From assembly GCA_021029095.1 (NCBI GenBank), contig JAJOHG010000026.1:248001-312000 (forward strand): a DNA stretch of 64,000 bases. Direction: 5' to 3'. A program made the position numbers and the translations under genes. This document shows, in pieces, positions 41,464 to 53,800 of this stretch. Source of the stretch: Phellopilus nigrolimitatus (lineage: Eukaryota; Basidiomycota; Agaricomycetes; Hymenochaetales; Hymenochaetaceae). The notes beneath the pieces were generated by a model. It was not told the DNA's origin. It worked only from the letters and a program-made list of their open reading frames with translations, and did no database searches. Position 1 is the stretch's first letter. The number at the start of each line of letters is the position of its first letter.

Positions 41464-42704
41464 ATGGACAGTGCTACCGTGAATCGCCCCATCGTTATTG
41501 TTGCAGGCGTCGGCAACGGCACAGGTCAGTGGTAGATTTTATGCATCAAGTTTGGTAGAAGCTTATCGGACTGCATATATATCGCTAAGGCACTGGTGCC
41601 GCAACTGCGTATGTCAAATATCGCCCATATGCATGTGGTTGAGCATAGTCGACATTAGTAATTGATTAATAGGAAAGTGTTCGCCAAAGCAGGCTATCGT
41701 GTCGCTCTTATTGCTCGTAAGGCGAGATATTTGAAGAGTACCGAAGACGAGATCAATGCCACTGGCGGCGAGGTGCGTGTTATTTTAATCATCTACAACT
41801 TTCAAGCTTGTTCTAAACGTGCCCTTTCCGCACAACGCAGGCAATTTCCTTTTGTGTCTCTGCATATACGTCCGCGGACCTAACAGCCGCTTTCGACGCT
41901 ATTCTTACTCACTGGCCCTCTCCTACATCCATTCTACGCGCAGCAATCTGGAATACGGCATTTTTTATCTGGAAGCCGTTCTTGCAGATCACGGACAAAG
42001 AGGTTGGAGAGTCGATCGACACCAACGTTCGCGCCGCCTTCGCATTCGCGCGCCTTGCGATCACCGCGTTCAAGGCAAACAATATCGACGATGTAGGGAA
42101 AAGGGGTGCGCTGATCTTCACAGGTGCAACGGCTGCCTGGCGAGGAAACGTTGTGACCAGTGCTTTCTCAGCGGGGAAATTCGGTTTGCGGGCGTTATCG
42201 CAAAGCTTAAACAAGGAGTTTGGGAAGGAGAACATCCATGTGAGGACCACTCTAAAATGAGTTTGGTAGCATTTCTAACGTCATCGAGAACATAGGTCGC
42301 ACACGTATGCCCCAGCTTTCTTTTTCGCGCTCTGACCCATAGATCTCTCTGATATATCACATTTTTAACAGGCTATTATCGACGGCGGTAAGCACATTTG
42401 TATCCTTCAAGGAAAAAGAAGGGGGATTTATCAGAATATGTGAAGGCATCTTGACAGACCGCTTGAGGGAGAGGCTAAATGACCCAGCTTGGGAGCAAGA
42501 TGAGAACCGCCATCTCAACCCTGAAAGCATTGGCAAAGTGCGTTTTTTGTTTGTCTTTTTATTTCTTTAGGCGATACTCCCTTGCGGAGGTGTTTTTTCC
42601 TTGCCTAATTTGCACTCTACTAGGCCTACCTTTACCTCGCCAATCAGGATCGTACAGCATGGACCTGGGAGCTCGACCTCCGTCCCGCACACGAGAAATG
42701 GTAA
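41464..42704 (+). CDS. Short-chain dehydrogenase/reductase, copy 2 (intact)
   Basis: Eight exons: 41464-41524, 41590-41608, 41673-41772, 41841-42239, 42296-42304, 42372-42387, 42446-42537, 42624-42704 (777 nt, 258 residues). The NAD(P)-binding motif is GVGNGTGTGAA, followed by FTGATAAWRGN and then SAFSAGKFGLRALSQSL, in which the usual catalytic Tyr is Phe while the Lys is kept. The C-terminal VAHAIIDGGILTDR is typical of a subgroup of SDRs. The micro-exon of 9 nt encodes VAH. The gene is a tandem duplicate of the disrupted copy and probably covers its function. The substrate and whether it is a true oxidoreductase are unknown. Confidence 0.9.
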
Positions 42705-43122
42705 GTAGTAAGGGAGACATTGTCTTTCTGAGGTACGTAATAGGTTTCCTCTCTTCAAAAAAGACAAAACAATTCTAAACTCGTGGCTCAAGCAGAGCAA
42801 AAACTGCCCTTTTATATGACGGTCATGTAAAGTCGTCGAAGCGTTTGTACCACCAATTTCATGAGATACTGCGTAGTTATTTTTGATTTGTTGCGAATGA
42901 GAAAATGTCTGTGTCTGTTCAAGTAGGAGAAACATATTCTTCTTGCTGTCTCAGCCGCTGCTGTGCAATGTGTATTTTGCAATACATGTTACATATACTT
43001 TACATTTGCAGTTCCAGTATTTCTCTTATGATGTCACGCGTCGATCATAGACGTCATTTCGATTTGATTCCTGGCGAGCACCGCAGCCTAGTAAGCGCCC
43101 ACACCCAAGCTTGGCTTTTGCC
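42705..43122. other. Intergenic region
   Basis: No feature supported beyond the presumed terminator and promoter. Confidence 0.35.
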
Positions 43123-43978
43123 ATGGACGACCCACGTAGCGAGATTGTCAACTGCGTAAAGGAGCTCACTCTTTCTCCCTCGCCCGCTCGACAACGCGCT
43201 GCCGTCCTCACTTACTTCGCCCCCGACGCAGGTTTCTTGCACCCCTTATGCACTGTTCCCCGCGGGCCAGGCAGCAGGGAAAGAATTTTAGGGATCTACG
43301 AGTGAGGCGTTCACCAGCTTCCCTGAGATAACCAACAAGACCTATATGCCTTTATTTTCCGAAGATGGTACAGAGATATGAGCCCCAACATCAGCGCTGA
43401 AGTCGAGTCATCAGGTGAGTTGTTTGTGCATTCCCAGTATAGAGCTGACCAGATACGCATGAAGTATATGATGGGCAGCGGAACGTCGCATACCTTGATA
43501 TCGTACAGTCATTCCACATATTTATCAGTCCCTTCAAACCTAAGCCCGCACGGTCAGTATTGAATCTTCCTGCCAATCTAGGAAGTAAGGACTCACAACT
43601 ATAACTCTTGTTTCGTGACTAGGCTTCTCGTGAAAGTGACACTAGAAAGGAGCCAGGACGACGGCAAGTATTACATAATTCAACAAGAGGATTTTTATCA
43701 GCCAGAGGCAAGCATTTATTTCGTCGCCTGTAGCAGGTAATTTTAACACATGTGAATCCTGGCAGGATGTTCTCCATCTGGTCCTCCCGTTTCTCGCACC
43801 ACCACTTGTGTACGTGAAGCACCTCGCCGGCCGAATGTGTGGCGTGAACGCGGCTGCTTTTGGGGCGGCTCGAGGCTTAGTACATAGCGGGATGGCGATG
43901 GTCGGATCACAGTCTGGTCATGGAGGAGACACTTTGAGGAGCAAAGAAGACGTCGATGAACATGACCATCGAGAGTGA
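43123..43978 (+). CDS. NTF2/SnoaL-like (SigF-like) domain protein, 5 exons
   Basis: Exons are 43123-43301, 43365-43414, 43465-43552, 43623-43707 and 43766-43978 (615 nt, 204 residues). The start ATG at 43123 sits in GCCATGG. The sequence (FAPDAGFLHPLC, RERILGIYEWYRDMSPN, VVQ-like strand YLDIVQSFHIFISPFKPKPAR, IIQQEDFYQPEDVLHLVLP) follows the cone-shaped NTF2-like fold seen in a group of short fungal proteins annotated as SigF-like. The fourth intron starts with GC rather than GT (43708-43765). The C-terminal third has a hydrophobic stretch (VLPFLAPPLVYVKHLAG) and a charged tail. The role is unknown; such folds bind small ligands or act as enzymes. Confidence 0.82.
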
Positions 43979-45602
43979 TGAAGGCGAAGCTGAATTACGG
44001 ATACTAGATGGAGCTATGAACATTAGGTTGAGAGGTGATGTCTGCAAATTCGGAAGAAGCGCTTGCATGATAAACAAACAGTAACAGTTTTAAACCAGCA
44101 CTTCTCATCATCTTCGTTGCTATAAGTATTGCTCCTGGTCACGGAAAGCGGAAGGTCCCATAATCGAAAAGTGAACATTGAAAAATAATTTGTTTCGAAT
44201 CTGAAATGAATGACATGCTAGAACCACCGTACTGAAATACCATCCTCATTTCGATCAGCTTTGAGCTTCAGCGCATCAGTAGGTTTGATTTCAATGTTTT
44301 GTTTCTCCTAGTTGGCTAGGTTTGGGTCTGAAGTGAAATTGTAGAGGCGCGTCGACTGAGAAAGTCATTTGTGGCTTGCTTCGGGGAGACATCGATCGAG
44401 GACTTTGAGAGGTTCACATTTAAGACCAGCTGGAGAAGTCAAAAGACTGAGCAATTTAAGGATATGTAAGCACTAGGACTCGCCTTTTTGAACGCGGAAG
44501 CAAAATAGATAAAAGGAAGCGCTTTTGGACTGGGCCGCTGGAGGCCGCCGGCCGTGAGAGTGCATCGGCGTTGCGTTGCCGGATGGGCCCTGGATTGGAT
44601 TTTTGTACTTTCCGCAGAGACATGGCAACGAAGAAAATGAACCAGAAACTATGGGCGTATGTCGTAGAATACATCTAATCATTTGACCTCCATCAACAGC
44701 ATTCGCTCTTGTCTTTTTTGTCTTTCTTTTTTTCTTGTCTTTCGACTTTGCAACTCTGCAAGTGTACTCGCTCATTACCGACGCCGACGCCACCCTCCCG
44801 GTCGTTCAACTGTTTTGTATCTTTCGATAAGCTCCTGGCACAGACAATCTCTCAGATCGATCCTCCTGGACTTCATTTTACTCATAATCTGCTGTGCGGA
44901 TAGGCAGAGAGGAATAACGCTGTGAGTTGGAGACTGGTATTTTATTTTATTTTATTTTATTGTATTTCTACTGCGGAAAGCGGGAGCGCATGAAACGAGA
45001 ACGGAAGGCGATGCAGTATGCACGTGGTGCCGCGGCCGGCTAGGTACACAGATGAATTCGAATTCTGTAGAATTCTTCTGTCGGCTGCAGTGGGTTGTTC
45101 TGCGTCGTCGTTGGTCTTTTCAACCTTCGCCCTCTTCCCCTCCCATCTCTCGGAAGCTAAAGGCACGAGGCGGACTCGTGTTGTGCAGTCAGCATCACCA
45201 CTTGTCGCGCTTTGTCTAGCTTAGGGAATTGGAAAACACGCCCAGCAGACACGAGGCTGAGGCGTTGTTGCGCGTTGTGGGTCGTTATATCGCGTTCGTT
45301 CTCCTCGTGCTCATTTCCTCCTAACTTAACTGCTCACGGGCTCATGTAGTTTTCTATAGCAGAGCAAGGCTCATCTGTCTGCGACTGCGAGCTGCGCTCC
45401 CGATCTCTCTTGCCCTCTTTCGCCTTTGGCCGGTGCATTTGACGATCCCTGACGTTGACTATTTCGCGTTATACGATTTGTTCAGGATTTCACGAACGAA
45501 GATACTCAACCAAACAGGAAACTACCAAAAAAAAAAAAAACCCCCCTGTAACTGTGTACACTGTTGCATGTACCACGCTGCTTGAGCACTTCGTTCTCAA
45601 TC
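43979..45602. other. 1.6-kb intergenic region
   Basis: Contains a TTTTA microsatellite (about 44938-44965) and a poly-A/poly-C run (about 45527-45546) just before the next gene. Short frames are present on both strands but none has protein character. A non-coding transcript cannot be excluded. Confidence 0.4.
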
Positions 45603-48600
45603 ATGTTTCGCAAGTCGCGGGCGTCTTCTTCTCCCACCTCTCCTAATTCCCCGAGCACAGAAACAGAGGGAAGCAGAGGAACGCCAACTCACGACATATC
45701 CGATGATTATGAAGTGGTACAAACTCCCTCGGGCTCTAATCCTAACTCAATACCTTCGTCTAATTTGCATCCGCCAACCAGAAGGCAATCCAGTCCGCCT
45801 ACCCCAGGCGTGACTCCGCCCCCGCGCGTCCGACAGGCTTCTTCGCGCGACGACTGGTATCCGTCTTGGCTTCCACGCCGCCCTCCCCCTCCTGCACCCG
45901 CGTCAACCGTCGCCTCTGAGCTGGGTCACCGTAACTCACCTGTTCCGTACATGTCGGGCTCGCCATCCAACGCAGGCACGACCCGTGGAACGCGTCCGGT
46001 CGCGCCAGGCGTGCACATGGTGACTGCTAGTTATGATACAGGGTACACAGGTTACACGGAGGGCGATAGTGGTGAATACGTTGACATCGGCGAGTACGAT
46101 AACGACAATAGTCCGGGCGGGGCTGAAGGTGGCGAGGAACGCGTTGCTGTCGGCCGACGCCAGACGCCGCGCTCCGTACGCATCGTTTCCGGCGGGACCG
46201 CAGGCAACGCCCGCCGCCAGGCTTCCTCGCGGAATTCACGCCGCGCCTTAGCTTCTGCTAACGTTCAGGCTGTACGCTCGCGCAAGGAGGGGCGCAGTGC
46301 AGGACACGTCCACGGCAATTTCATTGCGGGCCCGAAACCGTGGTGGCGCGGGACTGGCACGGCGTCGACGCCTCTCAGTCCGACGGTCTTTTCGCCCTCG
46401 CCGTTCCCGGGTGGCTACGCATCCGTGCCTGGTACAGGCGCACCACCCTCATCTGTGCCCCCGCATATGCGTACGTACTTCCCACATCCGGGCATGCATG
46501 GCGTGCGCGACAGCGGCGTACATGGGAACGGGTTTCCTGCTGGGATGACACCGCCAGTGCGCCCGCGCTTCCGAGCGCCTTACCTTGATCTCGGCATCCT
46601 ACGTAGCCCAAGCGCTTGGATGAAGCTGTTGTACATCCTCTGGCCGCTTTGGGTGTACGGACTCGTGCTTCTTCAGACATTTTTCGACTTGAACAGCGTA
46701 TACTGCCTGGTGCAGTGCGTAATCTCTTCCTTTTACTTTTTGGTGAGATAAGTTTACTAAAAGAACTATGACAGGATTGCGATCAACCCCACACCGCTGA
46801 CTCCGCCCTCGGGCTCGTCCGCAGGCCAGAACACGAGCTCTCGGCGGAATTGGACCCTTGGAGCTGCAGTATTTGGCATCTGTTGGTTCTTCTGGGTTGT
46901 TGGCGTCGTCCTCCTCTACGAGGTTGTATATTGCTGGTGGCGCGTCTGGCGAAGCAGTGAGTACTAGCAATTGTTTAAGAGTGCCTAACTTTTCGCCATT
47001 CCCTCTTTCACTTCTGAGGCAAAATGATCTCTTGCATTCGCCTGTAGTAATCTTTGCTTAGAATATTCGCCTTCGATGTTCTTTGAATATCAGCAAGCAC
47101 TGGTTTTCTTTAAACCCTTCTAACAAGAGTGAACACTGATTCATTTATTTTATTCTATTTTATCGTTTCGTTGAAACTGTCCGGATGACTAACTTTTCTT
47201 CCCATACAGAACGCCCCCTCATAATGCCTCTCTACCTGTCCGCCCCGGCGTTTAGTATTGTGTGCATGACCTCCTACGTCAACTTTTGCTTCTTCCGGCA
47301 CTTGCGATCGTCCGCACGTCCGCTGCTTCCCCTTCCAAAATTTCTCAAGGCGTGCGGAACATCGTCATCTGCCTCTTCCACAGTTCCTTCAGGGAGGGTA
47401 GCAACGCCGAGCGCTCTCTCTCCTGTTACTGAGGCACGAGATTCGCAGCAGGGAGAGAGGGACGTGTCAAGCCCGTCTAATCTCGAAGACAAGGAAAATA
47501 CCCCGATCATCCCATCCACTACGTACCCGACTCCTGTCATTCTCAATGCAGCCTCGGGATCGTTCGCTTCGTGGGGAGATTGGTTCGCAGAGACATGCTA
47601 TTTCTACGGCCAAAACCTGCCAACGGTAGCGCTCCTTCTCCCCCGTGCGGCATTGTGCCTTGCGTTGCTTCTCGCTTACTCCTCAGCACAGCCGGAGGAC
47701 ATCGTCCTTGGTTCTCTTGGGCTCATGAAGCGCGATCGCACATTCTTCCGCTCAGATGGTTCGCTTTCCGGGTACGCGCGCGGAATGCTCTGGGTGAACG
47801 TCGCATGGGCTGCGTGGCGGGTAGCCGTTTTGCTGCTAAGCTGGATTGGTCTCTGGTGGACGAGCGGCCAGATGTGTGCAGGCGTATGTGGCCCGCGGTT
47901 CAGATGGGAGGAGCCGGAGGAGAAATTCGGGTACGGCGGGGCTGGCTATGATGAAGAGGAGCTGGGAGAGTCGCATGGCGTGCTCGCGACATGGAGCTGG
48001 CGAGAATGTACACGTGCACGCGTGGTTGACACGTATGAGCTATGTCTATTTCCGCCCCCGGTGTCCACACGGACACAGGAGAAAGAGCAGAATGTATCGG
48101 AGAAGCCAGCTCAATGCGTTGGTGGTGGCATTGGCAAAGAGGAAGAGGACGCCGTCCTCGATCGCGTGCTTGCCGCTGCCGGACTGCCGACTGTACCCTC
48201 ACCCGCTCGCCGCGGTGCGCTCCGCGGAGAGCTATTTAATACACCGCCAGAAATCCGAAGGGAGCTACCTGAGGAAGGAGCTGTGGAGGAAATCGTTGTC
48301 CTTCCCGCGCAGAAACCTATCGTGAAAGAGGAAATAAGGAAGAAAAGCAAGGAACATGTGCCGCCGACCTTATCGCCGTATCCGTTCACGACATACCCTG
48401 CGCAAACGAGCTCGAAGGACCCAATCCCTCATCCGCAGGAAAAGATTCCTTTTCCTCCGAGCCCACGGAATAGCGAGCATAGCGACCGGGAAGGCGATGA
48501 GAATGATAATGAGGAAGACGAAGAGGATCTTGAAGAAGGCGATGAGCTCGGTTTGGAATTGGAGGAGCCCTCCTCGTCTGGTCGCGCGTCAGGCTCGATG

Positions 48601-50199
48601 AGCAGTCTAGGCCAGCAGATCCCAAGCCGTTTTCCTTTCCAATTCCGGCACGTCACCCGCCGCTCACGGGGCGGAAGATCATCTACTGGTACTGGGCAGA
48701 CCCAGCAATCACAGAGTACTTCCAACAAGACCGGTTCATTGTCGTACGGCGCAAGTGGGACATCGCGATCGACGAGCACACCTGACCGCCGCCGGGAGAG
48801 CCAGGATTCTGCGAGTCCTTGGAGCCCAAGCCAGTTGAGCCCAGGCGGAAGCTCAGCGCAATCGCCCATAACTCCGCGTGTTGGGAGTGGGAGCTCTGGG
48901 TTTGGTTCTCCGCTGAGCGTCGATCCTGGAAGCTCGAGCCCTATCCCGATGCCGCCTCGGCACTCGCACAGGACGCGACGCGAGCGTGCAAGCTTGCCAA
49001 GTTTGCCTGTATCTGCCCTCCCTGCTGCTTTCCCTAACGTACATGATCCGCGTCTGAGGACGCAGAGTGCTAGCACAGCGGGTTCTGGAGGCTTCGGTCC
49101 CCATCCGCTGTATGAAAGCAGCGATGATGAAGAAGAGGAAGAGGATCGCGGTGAGGGCATTACAGTAGAGGGAGATGAGGGTATGCTGACTGATCCAGAG
49201 CCAGAGGGCAGTCAGGAAGAGGCAGAGCGTGAAGACAGTGTTGGGCTACTTTCGGGAGGCCCATCTCCGCGCTCCTCGCTCGGAGGGCTAAGGAGTCGGA
49301 GCAACCTTTCTCTGACAAACTTAAACCTCGGCATCCCACATTCTAGCAGACGGAGCAGGCACAGTTCGGCGTCCTCGCATAGCAACAGTAGGAGCAGTAG
49401 GAGCTCTGGCTCACGATCCGTATCCTTATCGGGCTCGGCAGGTTCGCGGGCGCATTCGGCGCGATCACGAAGCGTGTCAGTGCAGGCGCGGTCGCGTGCA
49501 CACTCGCTGATACAGAGCATCGGCGGCGCGAGCACGTCAAACGTAAGCTTTGAAATGGGTATGCGTACACGCGCACATTCGTTGGCGCGCGTTTCAGAGG
49601 TCGGCTCGCTGCATCGCCGTTCTGGGTCGGCGGGATCAGGGGCGGGATCAGTGTCTGGCACGTCTTATGCAGGTTCCCCGGCTCAGCTAGGCAGCCCAGG
49701 AGATGATACCTTCGGCCAGCCTATAAGGCTGAGGATTGATTCGCCTGAGGTGTCCGACGCTCGACGCGAATGGGAACTTGAGCATGCGCACGGCCAGAGT
49801 CTGGCTAAAGAGCAGGAAGAAGCAGTCTTAAGTGAACCGACCGTTGCGTCAGAAACTGCGGTTGAGCCGGCGAGGGGAATGCGCCAGTCGCGCTCGAACG
49901 TCTCAGGGCTTGCGCCTTCCCATTACTCCCAGGAGACCGTGCAGCGGCAAGACGACAGCCCGGCAGGGTTGCAGGTGTCAGCACCAGCGTTCTCGTCACT
50001 CCCAATTCCGACGGGTGGATCGCGCCCTCTGCGTGAAGGCCCCTCGATTATTAGTTCTGCGAACGAGTCGTTGATTACGCACCCAGCCTCGCAGGAAGGG
50101 TCATCTGACACCGCTGGCAGAACGCCTTCGAGCTACGGGACAGTAACCTACGAGCCAGAACATGTCCATGGCCAAGGTGGCGGCTGGCGACCAGCTTAG
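45603..50199 (+). CDS. Large multi-pass membrane protein with long Ser-rich tail, 3 exons
   Basis: Exons are 45603-46714, 46775-46956 and 47210-50199 (4284 nt, 1427 residues), all phases agreeing. The N-terminal 340 residues are disordered-looking (Ser/Pro/Gly-rich). Five hydrophobic segments follow at about 341-362, 399-426, 438-459, 566-588 and 621-647, including FGICWFFWVVGVVLLYEVVY. From about 660 on, the chain is charged and Ser/Glu-rich with acidic blocks (EDEEDLEEGDELG, DDEEEEED) and many Ser-Arg repeats. I do not recognise the family; it looks like a basidiomycete-specific protein of a cellular membrane. The ATG at 45603 is followed by MFRKSRASSS and has no competing upstream in-frame Met that makes sense. 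Confidence 0.78.
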
Positions 50200-50884
50200 T
50201 GGACCGTAAAAGAAGGAAAAAGAAAAAAAGAAAAAGAAAAAGATGCTGTACATCATGTTCATGTCTCTTCGTGCTCGTATCTTTCCTCTCCCTCGTCCTT
50301 TGCATCTCATGAACTTTTACGATTCTTTCCTGACCTTTTTTGTCGTCGTTTCGACCCTTGTCTCAACATCTTGTGGATTTCGCTGTATACCTTTACGCCC
50401 TTCACCGTTTCTCTTTCTCAGGCCTAGTTTCGGGTTTGCTTGTTCTCATATCTGACCTCATCTTGCACACGTTGATCTGTAGACATCATCATTTGTATTT
50501 CATTGGATAGTTTATTCCAAGTACGCCTATCCCGCTTGGCTTTCCTCTAACCTTCGCCTAATGTCCGCATCTTGTCTTATCTTCCCCATTTCACCGGCGA
50601 CACATAGTATATCTCATTATTCCTTACTACGTTTATTTTTTCTCGACTTTCGGTGGTTGATAGCAAGTAGGAGTAATCGTTGAATGCCACTTTTATCTTG
50701 TGATCTTTGAGAAGGGTCGGTCGCGCGAGAACAACGCGAGACGCGTGCGTATGTAGTGCGCGGATCATCGCGTCGACGAACCGGGTTTGTGTATGACGTC
50801 CCATTTGCCGCAGAGGACTGCAGCTACTTTACCTTGCTGTGCTTGCTGTGCTCAACTTTGTGCATTCGAGCTTGTCGCTCCTAA
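50200..50884. other. Intergenic region
   Basis: A purine-rich run (about 50208-50242) follows the membrane protein stop. No gene supported. Confidence 0.4.
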
Positions 50885-53800
50885 ATGGCCTTCTCTCCGC
50901 TCAACAAACCACTACCGCGGACACCGATTGCTGATGCTCAAACAAGCAGCGACCCTGCGAGGCAACTAAGTGTTGAGAGTCGAGCGCATCTCCGGCTGTT
51001 TATTAAGCATGCTCTCCTGGAGGAGAATCTCGAAGCAGTGCAGGAATGGACACAGGGCATCGAGGCTGCTCTCAAAGAGCTAAGCAACAGCCTTGCGAAA
51101 GGCAGGTGGCTTCCGAGGCTTAAAGTCACCCGTAAGGCAGCAGACGACAGACGGAGGACATCACTGACGCAGAAGAGGAACGAGAGGGCTATAGATGCGG
51201 ACGCAGGCGGTTGTAATGACGATAGCACGAAGGAGGCGAAAGTTAATGCTAGGCCAACGGACGACAAGAAGACGAATTCTTGCGGGAGCTCGAAGGACGA
51301 GATTAATTCATTAAAGCAGAAAGAGCCTGAGCCTGAACGTACTGCAGACGGGCGAAGGCGCATCGCTATAGAGCAGCTCCAGAAGATCTTGGCTACTCCA
51401 GCTACTCCCTCTTCTCATGTGTCCCCGGCACATCTTCTGCTCACCCTTTCGCCGAAAGGCGCCATTCTGCCATCTCAGGACATGGATTTCGATATAATCC
51501 CTACTAAAAAGACGTGCGTCTTCTCTGCTGAGAAATGTGTTCTTCCTTCTATGGACGACTGGAAACGGGGCGTTGGAGGCATTATTCTATATGGTTTAGA
51601 CGAACTAGACGGTAAGAGTTACTGTTCACAATACATCAGACAGATAGACTGACAGTCATTGGCGCGTAAAGTCGACGCTCCTGTTTCTGCGGGAATAGTT
51701 GGTGGGACATTCTCATTTGCGGGGATCGCATCTACAGCGCAGTTTCATACCTTGTCCAAAATCTTGCGGCTCTCCGTCTATGTTTGTCTTTCGTTACTCC
51801 TGGAACAATGTGTTCTCTCGGACTCTCATGTCCACCTCCATTTCCCCGCCGTCGCACCCGCTCTGGCCCTCTCTTACTCGTATTCAGAACCCAATCCACA
51901 GAAGCAAGGCAGACGTCCAGCAAAACCTATCAATAACGGGCTTTGGTCCTTTTTCGCCAAAAAGACAGAAACCTTACTCCATCGTGCTACAGGGGCTAAC
52001 ACTACCTTATCTCGTGCAAAGTCGCTCGAGGTTCCTCCGGTTCCATCGACTCAACCGCGCCCGGCTGATCACACGCCACCTTCACGAAACCACTCTCGCC
52101 GAATATCGTTCCCGTTGATCCCAACGCCCTCTCATGTCCTGTCGGAAGAGGAGCTGAAGAAGCTCAATAAGGAAAACACTCCTATCTTCTCAAGTGCTCT
52201 TGGTCGCATAGTTGCATCGTCCTCCGTTTTTTCCTCGTCTGCTGGAGTCGTCTTCCCGCCGCCTAACATCCTTTCCAAGCTCGCAGAAAAAGAGAAGGAA
52301 GACCCGAATCGCAAACTGCTCGGATCTGAGAAGGTATCCCTTAATAGTCTCTTGGGTTGGGATGGCCGGGAAAGCCGTGGAAGTGGGATGTCAGGACTTC
52401 CCGGCTTTGTTCGTCATCAAAGTATCACTTTTCTTTACACAGAAAGCATATCGCAGATAAAGCGAAAACCCTCTGAAACGCCCGTCCCGGTAGACACTCA
52501 AGCTCCTGATTCTGCGCAGGACGATTTCCCGCAAAGTTCAGCAGAGCTATCTGGTTCGGGTTCACGATTATGTCGTATCCCTTGCGAGCGTGGACGGTGG
52601 TTAACATATTGCTATTTCTCGCGCAAAATCGACGGCCAGGAATGTGCATGTGGTGATCGTACCCTCGGTGATTTCGTTGAGTCGCTTTGTTTATCGTGCT
52701 GCTCAGAAGAGTGGAAATGCGAAAAACCCGGCTGCGAAAAGCGCAAGGCAGACCATCGTAGTTCATGGCTTCATGGTGGTGTGAGGATTTCGGCTGAGGT
52801 CTGTGACACTGGAGAAAGTGAAGGACAGATCGAACAAGAAATAGCCGATGCGGTTTATATGTGGGAGTCTTGCGATATCTGCAAAAAATCGACAGAGCGG
52901 AAAACTATGACGGATGGCTCCTAGTAAGCTGCTGTGGTTTTTTTCTCGTATCCCTTGCTTATTGAGAACTCTGACCAGTTTGTTTTCTTTCGGGAAATAC
53001 TTGGAGCTCTTGATCTATTCACCGTCTTTTTGCACACTCGATCCAAGGTTGTGCGAGCATACAACGCCACCGCCTCTACCATGGTCTTCCTCTCCTAATT
53101 CATATCCCCAAAGCCGCTTCAATATTGTCCGCCATTTTATGAGCGGAAAGAGTAAGCAGGAATTGGTATTCCGTATTTGCCAAGCACCTGCTTTGTTTGA
53201 GCTGCGCGTACCGCGCTTACAATTGGCTCGTGGACGAGCACTGGAGGCTGGCGTGCCAAAAGCTCCGGCCTCGAATAGGACAATGAGTTATGACAGAGCG
53301 TCTCAGGACTCTGACGAAGATAAGAGGACGCTGAGGCGGGAGATCAAGCAATGGTGGCAGCGTATTGCAGAGCATCTAGACGAACTGGTCCGTCTTCCGC
53401 ATCACCTATCACTGATTCAAATTTGAGTTTCTGTTTTTGTAGGATCACCATTTCTCCAATAGCGAAATATCAAGGAAGTCTTTGCCTCGTTTGCCATCGT
53501 ACGACAATTTGCTCGAAGATGGCTCATCCACGCCCAAAGCCAATATCTCTGGCTTACCACCTCTCCCACCAAGCACACCTACATCCCCTGCTCCAGGAGG
53601 GCGGTATAATGAAAGTCAGAGGACGCCTAGGTTATCGCAATATTTGCACTCTGCTATATATCCATTTAACGAGACGATGGGCCAACCAGCGAATCCTAGT
53701 GAACTGCTGAACAACATGCGCCTTTGTTTTCAGCGTTCGGAGCAATCGTTGTATGCTCAGCTGTCGCAAACGCCTGTCTCAAATCTAAACGACGTGCGTC

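Noticed and set aside
44456..45224. Several short open frames on both strands in the 1.6-kb intergenic region
   Set aside because: No codon pattern, domain, start context or splice structure; composition follows low-complexity DNA.
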